Source of the DNA: Trypanosoma brucei gambiense DAL972
Taxonomy: Eukaryota > Euglenozoa > Kinetoplastea > Trypanosomatida > Trypanosomatidae
Assembly (NCBI RefSeq): GCF_000210295.1
Contig: NC_026742.1
Location: 1,770,293 to 1,834,292, forward strand
Reading direction: 5' to 3'
Length of the DNA stretch: 64,000 nucleotides
Shown: positions 31,019 through 41,905 of the stretch, in pieces
Numbering within the stretch: position 1 is the stretch's first letter
Layout of the letters: the number at the start of each line of letters is the position of its first letter
Made by a program: the position numbers and the translations under genes
The notes under the pieces: model-generated
The model's input: only the letters and a program-made list of their open reading frames with translations
Database searches by the model: none
What the model was told of the DNA's origin: nothing

Positions 31019-31117
31019 AAACGTCGCACAAGTCGGTTACAAGTGATCTTACCTTACTTTTGTTCCCCCTTTCCTTTCCTTCTCCTTCGTTGTTTGATGC
31101 CACGGAGTTTGTCAATG

Positions 31118-31162
31118 CTATCAATTTCAAAGGAGAAGTGAGAACCGCAGGGGGAGAGCGAA
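31118..31162 (-). promoter_or_regulatory. Candidate spliced-leader acceptor of the peptidase gene
   Basis: Minus-strand pyrimidine-rich stretch (about 31162-31130) followed by AG at 31119-31118. No ATG lies between this AG and 30974. Predicted by eye. Confidence 0.5.
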
Positions 31163-31766
31163 CGGAATAAATGGGATATCTGATGAATGTAGTGCGTCGT
31201 AAGAAAGAGCATACAAAATCCAGCCATTGAAATAATTATAATCATGAAGGATTGTTATTATTGAGGTGAGGCGGAAGAAAAGGTTGTCAGAGCCGCTACA
31301 AAATGATGATAATAATAATGATGATGATGATGGCATAAAACGAAGCAAAAGGAAGATAGCGCGGCTTTAGACTCATTAAACTACACAGCACCACGTATAC
31401 CTGCACGCTTATTTAAATATGCGCACGAAATTTTCCACCCTCCCCACTGACATCTCGGCGCCTGTTTCAAATCGAATATTCCCCTTTCCGATTCCTTTTA
31501 TTTCCGTTCTTTTTTCTCAATTGTCATCTATCCCACTCTCCTCCACTTCACCTTTCCTTTTTTTTTCTCTTTACATTCCCTTTCCCTTCATTTCACCTTC
31601 TTCCTTTCCTTATATCTAGCTACTTTAACTTTTCCGTCATTATATATCACGGCGACAACAACAACAATAATAATAATGATGATAATATATACGTTCGTGC
31701 CGATGTTTATTTTCCTCCAAGCCCCTTTTGTGGAACGTAGAAAAATAGTATAGAAAATAATATATA

Positions 31767-31788
31767 TATATATTTTTAAAAATATATA
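31767..31788. repeat. Perfect 22-nt palindrome of TA steps around T5A5
   Basis: TATATA, T5, A5, TATATA: an uninterrupted inverted repeat in the non-coding spacer, within a longer TA-rich run. Confidence 0.85.
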
Positions 31789-32426
31789 AAAGAAATATTT
31801 AAAAAAAACATACAAATATACCAAAATTGATTTGAAACGCTTCCCCACTTTCCCTTCCCCTCTTCCCCCGCCCCACCACGCACATGTCCCCATGTTTCTC
31901 TCACTGTGAGCACTAAATATATTTCACTACATTTTGTTTTTGTCTTTCAACTTCCAACAACCCACTTCCAATATGCGGGCAACTGCCCTTTTCTGTTCTT
32001 TTTTTTCCCCTTTCATCATTTGGTGGAAAAAACAACAACAACAGAAAAAAAAAAAATCATCGCCTTCATCAGGCAAACCAAACTCGGTTAATTGTCAGGT
32101 CTGCACACGCACAGTTATATGGCACAAGGCGGAATAGAAATAAAAAAAGGTAAGAAAATTGTTTACACAAACAACAACAATAACAATTTAAAAAATTAAG
32201 AAACGAGAAATAGAAGGGTGGAAAAAATATATATATGCGCCCAAACGCTCGGAATTGAACACATAATTTTTAAGCAAAACAAAAAGAAAGAGAGAGGGAG
32301 AGGGAGAGGGAGAGAGAAAAGACAACAGCTGGGGGACGGGGAAGAAAAGAAAAAAAAATCACCAAACGTCATGCCAAAAGGGGCTGCAAGAAAACACGCA
32401 CACGCAGACACGAAAAGGAAAGGGAA

Positions 32427-32450
32427 GAAAAAGAAAAAGAAAAAGAAAAA
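32427..32450. repeat. (GAAAAA)4 short tandem repeat
   Basis: Four perfect hexanucleotide units on the plus strand, so pyrimidine-rich on the transcribed strand, about 430 nt downstream of the PARN stop. Confidence 0.85.
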
Positions 32451-32882
32451 GAAGAGGTGTAAAAGCGGGAATGTACTCCATCTATTTGACTACAAGACGT
32501 ATTATATGTGTAAACATATAAACATGCGATTTGTGTTTGTGACTTTTTTTTTTTTCCTGTACGCGCGTATATCATATGAAGCGAGTGGGTGAAGAACAGA
32601 AAAAAAAGAATATTCGAGAAGGAAGCACCATAACAATATAGTAATAATAATATAATGCGAAAACAACACACCAACGGAAACAACATCAACACCGGAGCCT
32701 CCACTTATGTGCATTCATACATGTACTTTTTTGGGGGGTTATCTGAACTTCCCAACGCGCTACAGTACAATTAAAAAACAAAAAGAAAAGGGAGTGAGGA
32801 AAAGAAGAAGAAGAGGAAAAAAAAAAAAGAGAGGATTGTGTACAAATGAGCATCTCCATAGGAGTTGGCGCAAGCACTAATG

Positions 32883-34754
32883 CTACTTCTCAGTCAAATG
32901 TTTGATCCGATGCCTGTTCATCTGACCCTCCACATCTAGTGCAGTTACAGAATAACCCTGTGCCTGTGCCCAGCTATGCAATATCTGCTCAATCTGAGAT
33001 AACATTCTTTTTGACACCGCAGCATCCGAAATTGTGACGAGGCAGTCATCCCCATTATACATGAAAGTAACGCATTTAACGAGGGTGCCAAATTTGTCAC
33101 GAAGGGAATCTGTATGAAAGCCACGGTTATCACTTCTGTGAAGTAAATAAGCTGCTGCCGAGCGTGGTTGGACAAGACAGTCTTCATTGTCATCCAAAAA
33201 GTGCACACTAAATATGCAACCATGAACTGGAGTGATGCCGCACAGGCGGCGGTAATCTGCATTCACCTGCGCAAGCTCTTGCTGCGCGAAAGCAAAGAGA
33301 CTGCCTGTCATAAAGGCATCCCAGGCTGCATCATGCTCTTTCGGTCCACCATCTGTAGAAAAATTATTCGCCGCATCATGATAAATATCTACCGTCTTGT
33401 TTTCCTCGCTAAGGATGAGATATGTCTTCATTAGAGGTCCAGTGAGTCCGATAATGCTTTGCAAAGAAGGTGCACATGTTAACGTCCGAGTATCGTAGAA
33501 CACTGGGAACACTTCGCGCACAAGTCGCTTAAACTCCACGATGTTCTGCGGAGGTTCTTTGTGCATCAAACAGCAAAGGAATGCCAAATCCGATAAACCA
33601 TTGTGAATGACGAGAGGTTTGCGCCTCTGCCGAGTGGCCGTTACGAGAGCGGAGAGCAAACGTGTGCCGAAGTACCGCGGGTTCCGAAAGATGGTTTCAT
33701 GAGTCGTAGCCTCCGGTGGTAACTTCTTCATGATTCGCTTCGAGACCCGCAATCCCAAATCCCGCATCAACGCATTGAATTTAGATAGGTGGGATTGGCT
33801 GAGGTGAGGTAAGCACACTTCCAAGCTCTCGTGTAGTTCACCGTTGCGAGCAAAATTCTCAATTTCGTTAAACTCACCGAGCAAGTGATCCCGTGTGTCA
33901 CAATCCGTAACCCCCTGCATCCACTGCCTCAGAGCAACCAACTTCGCATCCATCTCCTTTTTTGGATCCGATAGCTCAGCTGCAATGCGATCAGCCCTTC
34001 GCGCCCTCGCGTATGGTTCGAATGGAACGACGGACAACCCCTCGGAGATCCACATGTTTAAATCCATATTATTGCTCCGCAGGAACTCCATCGTTTTCGT
34101 CGACAGTACCAACTCGGGATCTTGATCATCCAACCAAGCAGCGGGAAGCAAGTAAAAGGAGTAGCTGCGTGCCCATAACTGACGCCTGGGGGAGGTCAGT
34201 CGTTTTTCCCAGCGAGTAGCAAGATCAATCGCCTTATCCACTTCATCAAGCGCATCGTATGCACTCAACTCATCGTATATGGTGCCTGCGCTGGTTTGCG
34301 AGCACCTCTGCCTGATTTTCTTTCGCAAATCCTCCATTTTGGAAATATCCTTAGGGTCCACCCGCCCCTTATTTGCCATAGATTCCAAAACCTCAACCAA
34401 CCCTTGGACATCACTGTCCTGCGGGCGGAACAACCGCAATTCCTTCAACATCGTTTCCTTGTATGCGCTTGAAGCAGACGGGTCACCGGTGGCACCCCTG
34501 GAGTCCCGCCCGCTTTGAGGAGACAGGAGTTCAGTACCCCGAAAAATACTGAAGCCAATCTGAACTACAGAAAAGTGACGAGCGGCCGCTATCTTGTCTT
34601 CGAATGCTTCCTCTGGTGGTCGTAGGAAGTTTGTTGTGGCTCTCCGATCAATGCCCGTGAACTCCATGTCAACGGCAATGTATGAGGCACCCTGAAGAGC
34701 AGCCACAAATTCGGGGTAAACTTCTTCAAAATTGTTCCGTGTAATGAGCTTCAT
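32883..34754 (-). CDS. PARN-type poly(A)-specific ribonuclease (CAF1/DEDDh family)
   Basis: A 623-aa 3'-5' exonuclease predicted to shorten poly(A) tails or trim RNA 3' ends. All DEDDh residues are present: D29 and E31 (VDMEFTG), D389 (HNGLSDLAFL), H474 and D479 (HDAAWDAF). The opening MKLITRNNFEE and the placement of the first motif match PARN exactly. The ~350-residue insert between exo motifs I and II corresponds to the region that carries the R3H domain in animal PARN, though I cannot confirm an R3H fold. Residues ~530-610 could be an RRM-like domain. ATG start. Trypanosomes are known to have several PARN paralogues; which one this is cannot be decided here. Confidence 0.93.
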   Translation of the reverse strand: MKLITRNNFEEVYPEFVAALQGASYIAVDMEFTGIDRRATTNFLRPPEEAFEDKIAAARHFSVVQIGFSIFRGTELLSPQSGRDSRGATGDPSASSAYKETMLKELRLFRPQDSDVQGLVEVLESMANKGRVDPKDISKMEDLRKKIRQRCSQTSAGTIYDELSAYDALDEVDKAIDLATRWEKRLTSPRRQLWARSYSFYLLPAAWLDDQDPELVLSTKTMEFLRSNNMDLNMWISEGLSVVPFEPYARARRADRIAAELSDPKKEMDAKLVALRQWMQGVTDCDTRDHLLGEFNEIENFARNGELHESLEVCLPHLSQSHLSKFNALMRDLGLRVSKRIMKKLPPEATTHETIFRNPRYFGTRLLSALVTATRQRRKPLVIHNGLSDLAFLCCLMHKEPPQNIVEFKRLVREVFPVFYDTRTLTCAPSLQSIIGLTGPLMKTYLILSEENKTVDIYHDAANNFSTDGGPKEHDAAWDAFMTGSLFAFAQQELAQVNADYRRLCGITPVHGCIFSVHFLDDNEDCLVQPRSAAAYLLHRSDNRGFHTDSLRDKFGTLVKCVTFMYNGDDCLVTISDAAVSKRMLSQIEQILHSWAQAQGYSVTALDVEGQMNRHRIKHLTEK

Positions 34755-36056
34755 ATTTGCGTTTTCTTTTGGATATTCCTGCTTCCAACACCTCTTGTCA
34801 CCTCGTTTCCTTTGTCTTTCTTGAACTCAATCGTCACCTAATACTAAATACTCTAAAAGTAATTTTTTTTTCAAAAAAAAAAAAGGGAGGTTGGAAAAGA
34901 CACCAATACGCACTAGAAAGAACAGTAAATTTGAACTCTTTTTCCGAAGATGAGGAATTTTTTGACAATAAACGCAAAAGAGTCAGAATATGGCTCAGTT
35001 TCTACAACACTACAAAAGCAGCATACCTGCAAAACGACAAGTGTGCCAGAGGTACAGGTAAAACAAGAGGAAATCATAAATTTGTCATTGCCTCACATAA
35101 TGGTACGACAAATCACTCGCATTGTGTACCTTACAAATTTTAAATACATTATGTGTTGTACATGTGCTCCGGGCGTGAGACGGACAGACAGACATCTGCA
35201 TAACGTTATACTGTGATTTTAAAATGAAAAAAAAAGTGGGCACAACAAACTTTGAATCACCGATGTGAGAAAGCGGATTGCGGGTGATAGGATGCAGCAA
35301 GAACCTCAAAATCCTTCGCATCGCAACAGCGCCAACGCTAACTTTCCCATCCTTTGGAATCTTAACATTGCTACTGCTATGTTCACTCCAGTGCCGCTGG
35401 TCTAATTAACGACTCCTGTGTATAGCTAATTCATTAAAACCGTTAAAGCGTGGTCCAAGGCGACGCTCTGAACCAACAGTTCCAAAAATAAATAAACAAG
35501 AGCGGAGAAGACAGCTGAATCGATAAAAGACAAGGACGAATCACAGGTGCAAATAAAGAAATTTTTTAAAAGCGTGTGTTTCATACGTTTATATTGTGAA
35601 ATATTTTAGGTGTGCGGGTGAGGAGCAAACCGCTTGAAAGATAAATACAGGCATAAAAAGTAGCTGATCATATCTTGATAGCACAAATAAACACAGCTCT
35701 CCAATCTTCTCTCTGTGATCTTTCCTTTAAATCCACACCCCCTCCTTTTCCTCCTAATCATTTTAATATTAAGTCTCCATCGACTCCACTTACCGACGCA
35801 TTACTCAAACACGTACATCATCGTTTGTTTACCTGCTCGCCACTTACTTCTCCTCTACCCGCCCACACCAGAGGTTCCATCATCCTTCATTCGGTTGTAA
35901 AACACTGGGCGTGGTGCTCCTTATTGTTTAAACGTTTATTTGCCTTAACAATCCGTACACCCCACCACCCATTCATTCCCATTTCATTCTTTCCCTAGTG
36001 TCCTGTACCTCTCTTTGCACTTGCTACTTCCACTGTGCAACATTCCATTCCTTTGT
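34755..36056. other. 1.3-kb spacer
   Basis: 5' flank of PARN and 3' flank of the transportin gene. An interrupted T9-C-A12 palindrome lies at 34863-34884, within the PARN 5' flank. The stretch 35690-36050 is pyrimidine-rich on the plus strand. No gene supported. Confidence 0.65.
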
Positions 36057-38783
36057 TTACTGGATACCATAGACATGATAGAGACGCACACGAAGCTGTT
36101 CGCTGTACTGCAACATTTTCTCCTGCCACAAGGAAGGGTTGTGTGCCTTTGCCGCATTCAATAACTCTAAGATGGATCCCTTCAGCTCCGCACTGGATGA
36201 TGCCACGGAGATGGCGAGGTCGAAGAAGAGGTGGAGGAGCCCCACCACAAACGGAACCTTTTGACGCGTTGCGCCGATGAACCCCTTCAAAGCTGCCTCC
36301 GTGTGGGGACCATCCTTCACATTACGCATGTACATGCAGAATCGCTCGGCGAAGAGCTCCAGTGGGCATCCGGAGATTGATTCAACCTCGGGATTTGTGT
36401 ACAGCATGTATCCAAGGCAGACGCACATATTCTCCACCATATTGCGCATATCTGCAGTGAGGGAACGACCACCAAGGATGTGAGCAATTGCTGCAAACAA
36501 CTGCGGAAGACCATTTGTCACATCCAACATCTGGACACCGTTGACATCCATTTGGTTCTCCAACAAGTTACACAGGCACCATGCCACATTGCTCGCTACG
36601 CTGCTAGTGTTGTCACTGAAATCTGCGAGATTATCCATGGCAGATTTGACGACATCACCTAATCGCTGCTGCACTAGGACGGGAACGTTCTTGGCCACAT
36701 CACCGAGCAGTGAGAAGCCACTCCGGCGAACCTCAATATCTTCGTTAAGTGTCATTTGTAGCACTGTGGAGATCAGTGCTGGGTTGCACTGTTCAACCAG
36801 TGGCTCCAGCGTCCCACCCAAGGCATCAAACAACCCGGAAAGAAGATCGCCCGAGGTCACTAGAAACTCGTACTCCGGTGGGTCTTCGCCTAACTGCTTA
36901 GCTTCGGCACGCTTCTGTACGTGGAGCAGTAACATTTGGTAGGAACGCTCGAAGACCTCCCTCGCCAAGGCAGGTTGAATGGATGGACCTATCGCCCGAC
37001 ACACACCCGACATGCAGCTGAAAAAGGAAAATATAAGCGGGCTATCGTTGGAAGTCTCACTCCAAATAGCGCCGAGTGGTCCCATAAGTGCCTCCACGGA
37101 GTCCGGGCTCGATCGTAGTGGTTCCTCTAACACATCGCACACCGTCTCAAGTGTCTCCAAAAGCAACACACGGTTCTTCAACTGGTAGCCCCGCAGGCAC
37201 TGGGCAATGGTTCCAACAATCACGGGTACCTCATTGCTCAGCTGCCCATCATCACAGAGGTTGATGATCTTCTGGAGGGCGGCAGTGGCCGACTCTTGGA
37301 CAAGTTTGGATGGGCTCTGCATCCTTTGCAATACGCACGTCAAGAAATTTTTCAGTATTTCGGCATCAGACACAAAATACTGACCGATCTGCGTCCCAGT
37401 CCATAGCGATATGCTTACAACAAGGAAATGGGCGGATGGATCTCGAAGAAGCTGAAGCAAGCGATCGCTGATATCCTTGAGGTACGGCGTCATGAAACTG
37501 AAGCAGCCGTCCATGATTGCGCCCAGGGCCAAAATGGCCGCCTCCAACAGCTGCCAAGGTTTGCTGGGTTGCATCATATCGTCTATAGAGGTTAGTACAG
37601 TAAAAACGATCCTCTCGCCGTAGTATTCAGCAATAGTGTCGAGTGTCAGTGCTGAGACACGTCGTAAATTCCACTCTTCCACTTCGTCACCGTCACCGTC
37701 ACCGCCGTCTTCATCTTCATCGGCAGCCGTGTCATTCACACGGGCCTGGTAATGTCGTGGTCTGATTTCGTCAATTTTGTCGGGGACATTCCAATCCTCG
37801 GCGTTCGCCTGCAGCATACCAATTTCCATTTCAGAGTACACCATCGAGTGAATCAACACGGGTATAAGACTGTCAAGCATAGGTTCAATGAGTGTTGCAA
37901 AGCGTGGAAAGCACAGACAGCCACGCCAGAACTCCGTCGCTTCAATACGGATCTCTTCACCGCGCCCCTCAACTGAAGTCATCATCAGAGACATGAGATT
38001 CGCTAAGTTGTGGAACAAATGATCCGGAATGGCCTCATGGAAGCAAAGCACCAGAACAAGGCACTTGACACATCTCGTCGCCAGCCGATCGGAAGGCGGG
38101 TTCTGCAAATTGTGGAGGCAGCTCTCCAATACCGTGAGGGCATGAGGTTGCAGACTAGCGTACGAGACATTATTGACTTCCATACCGGCCTGTTCCAACA
38201 GAATAGCCATTGCCTCCAACGCGCCAAGTTGCACTTCCTCTCCTTCGCGACCTGGAGCGACTGGTGCCTGGAGAAAAGGTAAAATAGCTTCAACCACAGC
38301 TCCTGTCAGCCGCCGCATGTCAAGCAACTGGACGCAGTCATCAACAATCTGAGAAAGAGCACGCATCGCCCCGTGCAACGCTGAGATATCGCCCCTCCGC
38401 GTGGTAATAATTTCGGTAAGCACTTTCACCACAGGGTCCACAGGCCAGTGTCCATCCCGCACCGCACAACTAATGATGGTGCACGCGACGGAGCGAATAC
38501 TAAAATCTGCGTCCACCACAGCTTGGGTCATCACAGAGTTCTGCAGCCCAGGATTCTGAACACAACACGGATGCGAAAGACTGTTCTTAAGCATGAATCC
38601 CACGAGTTGTCGCCCACGAACCGGAACGTTTGCATCCACCAAAAGCTCAGCGCAGCTTGTAAAGAAGGAATGAGGATTCGCTTTGAGCTCCAGCAACTGC
38701 GCCTCACCACGGTGACGCACACCAGGGTCCGGGTCGGACGCTGAAGCAAGGGCGATAAGAATAGCCTGTCCCACGCTGCCCAT
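36057..38783 (-). CDS. Transportin-type importin beta (karyopherin beta-2-like)
   Basis: A 908-aa HEAT-repeat protein predicted to carry cargo through nuclear pores in a Ran-dependent way. The N terminus shows the importin-beta Ran-binding helix pair (SDPDPGVRHRGEAQLLEL, then GRQLVGFMLKNSL). An acidic Asp/Glu/Gly loop at about 350-368 is followed by EEWNLRRVSALTLD and a LGAIMDGC segment. That combination is typical of transportin (Kap104/TNPO1) rather than importin-beta 1. Length is close to human transportin (~890 aa). The frame extends up to 38942, but the ATG at 38783 is the first after the nearest candidate AG sites and gives a normal N terminus. Family firm, transportin subfamily likely. 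Confidence 0.87.
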   Translation of the reverse strand: MGSVGQAILIALASASDPDPGVRHRGEAQLLELKANPHSFFTSCAELLVDANVPVRGRQLVGFMLKNSLSHPCCVQNPGLQNSVMTQAVVDADFSIRSVACTIISCAVRDGHWPVDPVVKVLTEIITTRRGDISALHGAMRALSQIVDDCVQLLDMRRLTGAVVEAILPFLQAPVAPGREGEEVQLGALEAMAILLEQAGMEVNNVSYASLQPHALTVLESCLHNLQNPPSDRLATRCVKCLVLVLCFHEAIPDHLFHNLANLMSLMMTSVEGRGEEIRIEATEFWRGCLCFPRFATLIEPMLDSLIPVLIHSMVYSEMEIGMLQANAEDWNVPDKIDEIRPRHYQARVNDTAADEDEDGGDGDGDEVEEWNLRRVSALTLDTIAEYYGERIVFTVLTSIDDMMQPSKPWQLLEAAILALGAIMDGCFSFMTPYLKDISDRLLQLLRDPSAHFLVVSISLWTGTQIGQYFVSDAEILKNFLTCVLQRMQSPSKLVQESATAALQKIINLCDDGQLSNEVPVIVGTIAQCLRGYQLKNRVLLLETLETVCDVLEEPLRSSPDSVEALMGPLGAIWSETSNDSPLIFSFFSCMSGVCRAIGPSIQPALAREVFERSYQMLLLHVQKRAEAKQLGEDPPEYEFLVTSGDLLSGLFDALGGTLEPLVEQCNPALISTVLQMTLNEDIEVRRSGFSLLGDVAKNVPVLVQQRLGDVVKSAMDNLADFSDNTSSVASNVAWCLCNLLENQMDVNGVQMLDVTNGLPQLFAAIAHILGGRSLTADMRNMVENMCVCLGYMLYTNPEVESISGCPLELFAERFCMYMRNVKDGPHTEAALKGFIGATRQKVPFVVGLLHLFFDLAISVASSSAELKGSILELLNAAKAHNPSLWQEKMLQYSEQLRVRLYHVYGIQ

Positions 38784-39318
38784 CACTGCAATGGGATAAT
38801 CACCAAAACAATAATTATTAGAAAGGTGGGAAGTGAAGAAAGAAGAAAACCCTTGAGCAACAACAGAGCGTCTCATCGGTAAAGTAGTGGGAGCCAGCGG
38901 AAAAAAAAAATGTATGAAATGATAAAATGTCACCCCACACAAAGGTAAACAACAGGAAGAAAATAATAATCAGCAGGATAACCGGACGACTACTAACGCG
39001 TGGCTTGATTGACGCTTTGAAACTCGTGCGTCGTGCATATCGTCTTAACTTGGACGAATGCGGTCACGCTGCTATCCAAATTAATGTGATTAGTGAGGCG
39101 TTGTAACCCCACAACAAGTGAGTTGCTCATTTCAATCTCTTGCGCATTATCTCAACTTCACGGGTGTGAAACAGCAGCGTATTCGACAAGGACTATGAAA
39201 AGGAAGGACGCCAAACATAAAAAAAACACCGGTAGAAACTTCGGCAGTTTACTGCACCCAGCGTGGTAATCATCTCCCCTGTCTTGATATTAATCGAAAA
39301 TTGATTGGGCGTGTCACC
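38784..39318. other. 535-nt spacer
   Basis: 5' flank of the transportin gene and 3' flank of Pam16. A purine-rich stretch at about 38820-38865 on the plus strand supplies a pyrimidine tract for the transportin mRNA. Nothing else recognised. Confidence 0.65.
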
Positions 39319-39822
39319 TTACCACATCGCGTCATTTCCCCTAGAATTACCATGGCTATCTTTCACTTCATCCTTCAAATCCCACTCGGGGTCTACACAC
39401 TCTCTGTAAGCCCCGCTCAATTTCCCCTGAAGAAACACATTTTTGCATCGTGTCGCAATGGCGAACAAATGCTCGAATCGCACTGTGGCCAGCTGCCGAT
39501 CCGATTCCGCTGTCAATGGAATGGACATATTCGGTTGTAGTCCAAGAATCTGCAATGCTTCTGAAGATGTCATAAGGGCTGCACTACCTGTCCCCACCTG
39601 AGCATTCGTAGCTGAATGGCCCTCCTTCTCCTCCTCCTCACGCAACCTCTTAGCCTCCTGCTGATGTGCAACAAGGAAGGCCTTAACTATAAGTAAACCA
39701 GAGGTAACGATCAACTTCGCAAGTTGAGGAGGAATAAAAAACATCCGACTACAGGCAAGCGGTGCGGGTCGACTCCCAAACTTTACTTCACACATCACAC
39801 GAGGGGACATGACCCGCCTCAT
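39319..39822 (-). CDS. Pam16/Tim16, J-like subunit of the mitochondrial import motor
   Basis: A 167-aa protein of the presequence translocase-associated motor at the mitochondrial inner membrane. In other eukaryotes Pam16 pairs with the J-protein Pam18 to control mtHsp70. The order matches Pam16: a hydrophobic N-terminal segment (LAKLIVTSGLLIVKAFLVAHQQEAKR, about 35-58), a charged linker, then the degenerate J domain MTSSEALQILG ... ESDRQLATVRFEHLFAIA ... FLQGKLSGAYRE. The HPD motif of true J proteins is absent, as expected. About 26 residues precede the usual start; M27 is an alternative, but AG sites 6-17 nt upstream of 39822 support the longer form. Confidence 0.9.
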   Translation of the reverse strand: MRRVMSPRVMCEVKFGSRPAPLACSRMFFIPPQLAKLIVTSGLLIVKAFLVAHQQEAKRLREEEEKEGHSATNAQVGTGSAALMTSSEALQILGLQPNMSIPLTAESDRQLATVRFEHLFAIATRCKNVFLQGKLSGAYRECVDPEWDLKDEVKDSHGNSRGNDAMW

Positions 39823-40045
39823 TGTTGCTAAAGACAGCTGCGTGATTGTGGGGGTGTGCGTTGAAACATCGAAGGAAGGGGGGATGTGTTAATTGGTTTG
39901 TTGGAGAGAAAATGTATGCAGCAAAGCCCTACAAAAAGCGTTCCTTCAATGATAACACAAGAACGAATGATACAGATTTTTGTGAGGTGAGGGGGTAAAA
40001 AAGAAAGGCAGATGTGGAGCGATAATGAGTACTTGGTTTCGTCAC

Positions 40046-41119
40046 CTAAAGAATCTCTGACAAAAAACGATTCCTCCGATGCTTCTGCACATTCTTCCAT
40101 TCCTCAAACTCAGCCTCACTCATCTGTAGTAAAGGGCCGGTAACAGACTTCTTCATGCGCACCGGATCATAGTTGGGGCTCGAAAGCGAGCGATGCGTCT
40201 CCGAGTAAAGCGCACGGACTCGGTTTACGACATCTTCACTCATTTTGTATACTGATGGAGATGCATGGCACTTCAGCAGAACCACATCCCGCGTTGCTAT
40301 ATAATGGCGCTCAGCCCGAATGAGGCGGTGTGTTAAGTACCTGTAATGCTCGTGCAGAAGCGGTAACGTTCGCCGCTGCGGCAGTGGTGCCTCCCGAATG
40401 AAGCGCAGAAAGCACTCCTCCCAATAGGCGAGTTCGTCCATTGCGTCAGTTAACTCCCCAGTGGAATCAAATCCCTCACGGGGCCCAAATGTCTTAGCCT
40501 CCCACTCACGCAAACCTGCACCCCCCGTAGCCGCTCGATCTTCTTCAACTTGACGACGAGTCCAAACAGGATTCTCCTGAGTTATGGCCCGCTGAGGCCA
40601 TGGATCGTCCATTTCTAGCGGAACCAGGCGCCGTAGGCCAAAGTCGGGAGGGAACGGCACGTATTTGGCTGCGTTTTCCGATTTACTCGGCGGTTTATGC
40701 CCGTACTCCTCCTCGTACATGCGCTCCTGCGTGCGTTTGTACACAAAGTCAGCGGTTGGTTTGTGCCCCATATCCCGCAACCGCAGCGCATCATGCAGGA
40801 CATCACCCAATATGGTATCAACTGTGCGCTTACGGCGGTTGCGGCGGCGGTTAAGAGCCGATGCCGTTGGGTCGATATCATCAGGTAGTGCTCCCTCTCC
40901 CCCCTCATTCTTCTCAAGCTGCCGTTGTTGGTCCTTCATCGCATCCCCAACAGCCCTAAAGGGATCTTCGGCTCCTAATGCATCGTCATTGGAGTACCCG
41001 GGCTTGTCGCTCTGTGATGCAAGTAGAGCTAACGGGGTGATATGAATGAAACGTTCAGACGTGAGCTGCGAGCGGCCAAAGTGACACGAGAGGCAACAAG
41101 CGGTAGCTAAGCGGCGCAT
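40046..41119 (-). CDS. Probable mitochondrial protein of unknown function
   Basis: A 357-aa protein with no family I recognise. The N terminus MRRLATACCLSCHFGRSQL is Arg-rich and free of acidic residues, as in a mitochondrial presequence. The body is strongly charged. It has a basic patch RRRNRRKR near 90, a helical segment ending in YKRTQERMYEEEYG, and a C-terminal Arg/Lys-rich helix. Such composition is common in mitoribosomal or mitochondrial RNA-processing proteins, but that is only suggestion. The open frame continues to a GTG at 41200; I use the first ATG. It lies 223 nt from Pam16. Confidence 0.7.
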   Translation of the reverse strand: MRRLATACCLSCHFGRSQLTSERFIHITPLALLASQSDKPGYSNDDALGAEDPFRAVGDAMKDQQRQLEKNEGGEGALPDDIDPTASALNRRRNRRKRTVDTILGDVLHDALRLRDMGHKPTADFVYKRTQERMYEEEYGHKPPSKSENAAKYVPFPPDFGLRRLVPLEMDDPWPQRAITQENPVWTRRQVEEDRAATGGAGLREWEAKTFGPREGFDSTGELTDAMDELAYWEECFLRFIREAPLPQRRTLPLLHEHYRYLTHRLIRAERHYIATRDVVLLKCHASPSVYKMSEDVVNRVRALYSETHRSLSSPNYDPVRMKKSVTGPLLQMSEAEFEEWKNVQKHRRNRFLSEIL

Positions 41120-41905
41120 AAGTGCCCAACTACTAGTTAGTTTGTGTTTTTGTACCGCGGGCCGCCTAAACTCTCGCACACAGCCGGCAGTTCCTTCCAC
41201 AGCAAATAATAATATGAAGGGAGAAACGGCTTAGTGTGGAGACACTACTTCACAGAGAAGAAAGAAAGGGAAATAACAGGAAGGATTCGACGCGACACAA
41301 CAATATGTAAATAAACTACTTTTTAAAGGAAGGGCGAGAGCAACTTCCATACCCGAAAAGGCCCGATAATTTCCTACCCCCTTGTATCTTTCCATTTTTT
41401 TTTCCTTTTTTACTTACAAACCACCAGAAAAAGTGAAAATAGGTTCCTCTGTATCTACTGCTCATTCTTGTCGACATGAAGGGGTACAAAAGCACTCAAC
41501 CAACCTAAAATCTGTCTAGACAAGTTTAAAAAGCAAATGATATCAAACAGTCATGTTAAAACAATGAAAAGGAACAAGCGTTTCAACGCGTGAACTCCCC
41601 TCAGCCTCCAATTAGAGAAAAGAGCTTTAAAAAAAAAATAACGAAACAACTTTTAAACGACTGCTTTGAAAATATATATAATAATGCAGCAAAAAAAAAT
41701 AAAAATAAAGAACGAACACCAAACCATAAATGTATGTATACGCGTACGCACGCCACAAGAAAACAAAATAAATAGTTACGTATATACATACGTGTGTCTG
41801 TGTGTGATAAATGTAATAATTACACCTTACTTTCTGTTGAAAAGGATATGTTGCTATCATTACCGCTCCTGCAGCCGTGCAGAACCGATTCATGCATACG
41901 CCCTC
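41120..41905. other. 786-nt spacer
   Basis: 5' flank of the mitochondrial protein gene and 3' flank of the 884-aa protein gene. AT-rich, with A runs near 41630 and 41690 and short TA/CA repeats near 41780-41805. No gene supported. Confidence 0.65.

Larger units (their letters stand above)
30975..32882. other. 1.9-kb spacer between PARN and peptidase genes
   Basis: 5' flank of the peptidase gene and 3' flank of the PARN gene. It carries a CT run, a 22-nt T/A palindrome, a (GAAAAA)4 tract, pyrimidine-rich DNA about 31440-31620 and purine-rich DNA about 32280-32450. Open frames here are compositional. No RNA gene recognised. Confidence 0.65.
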
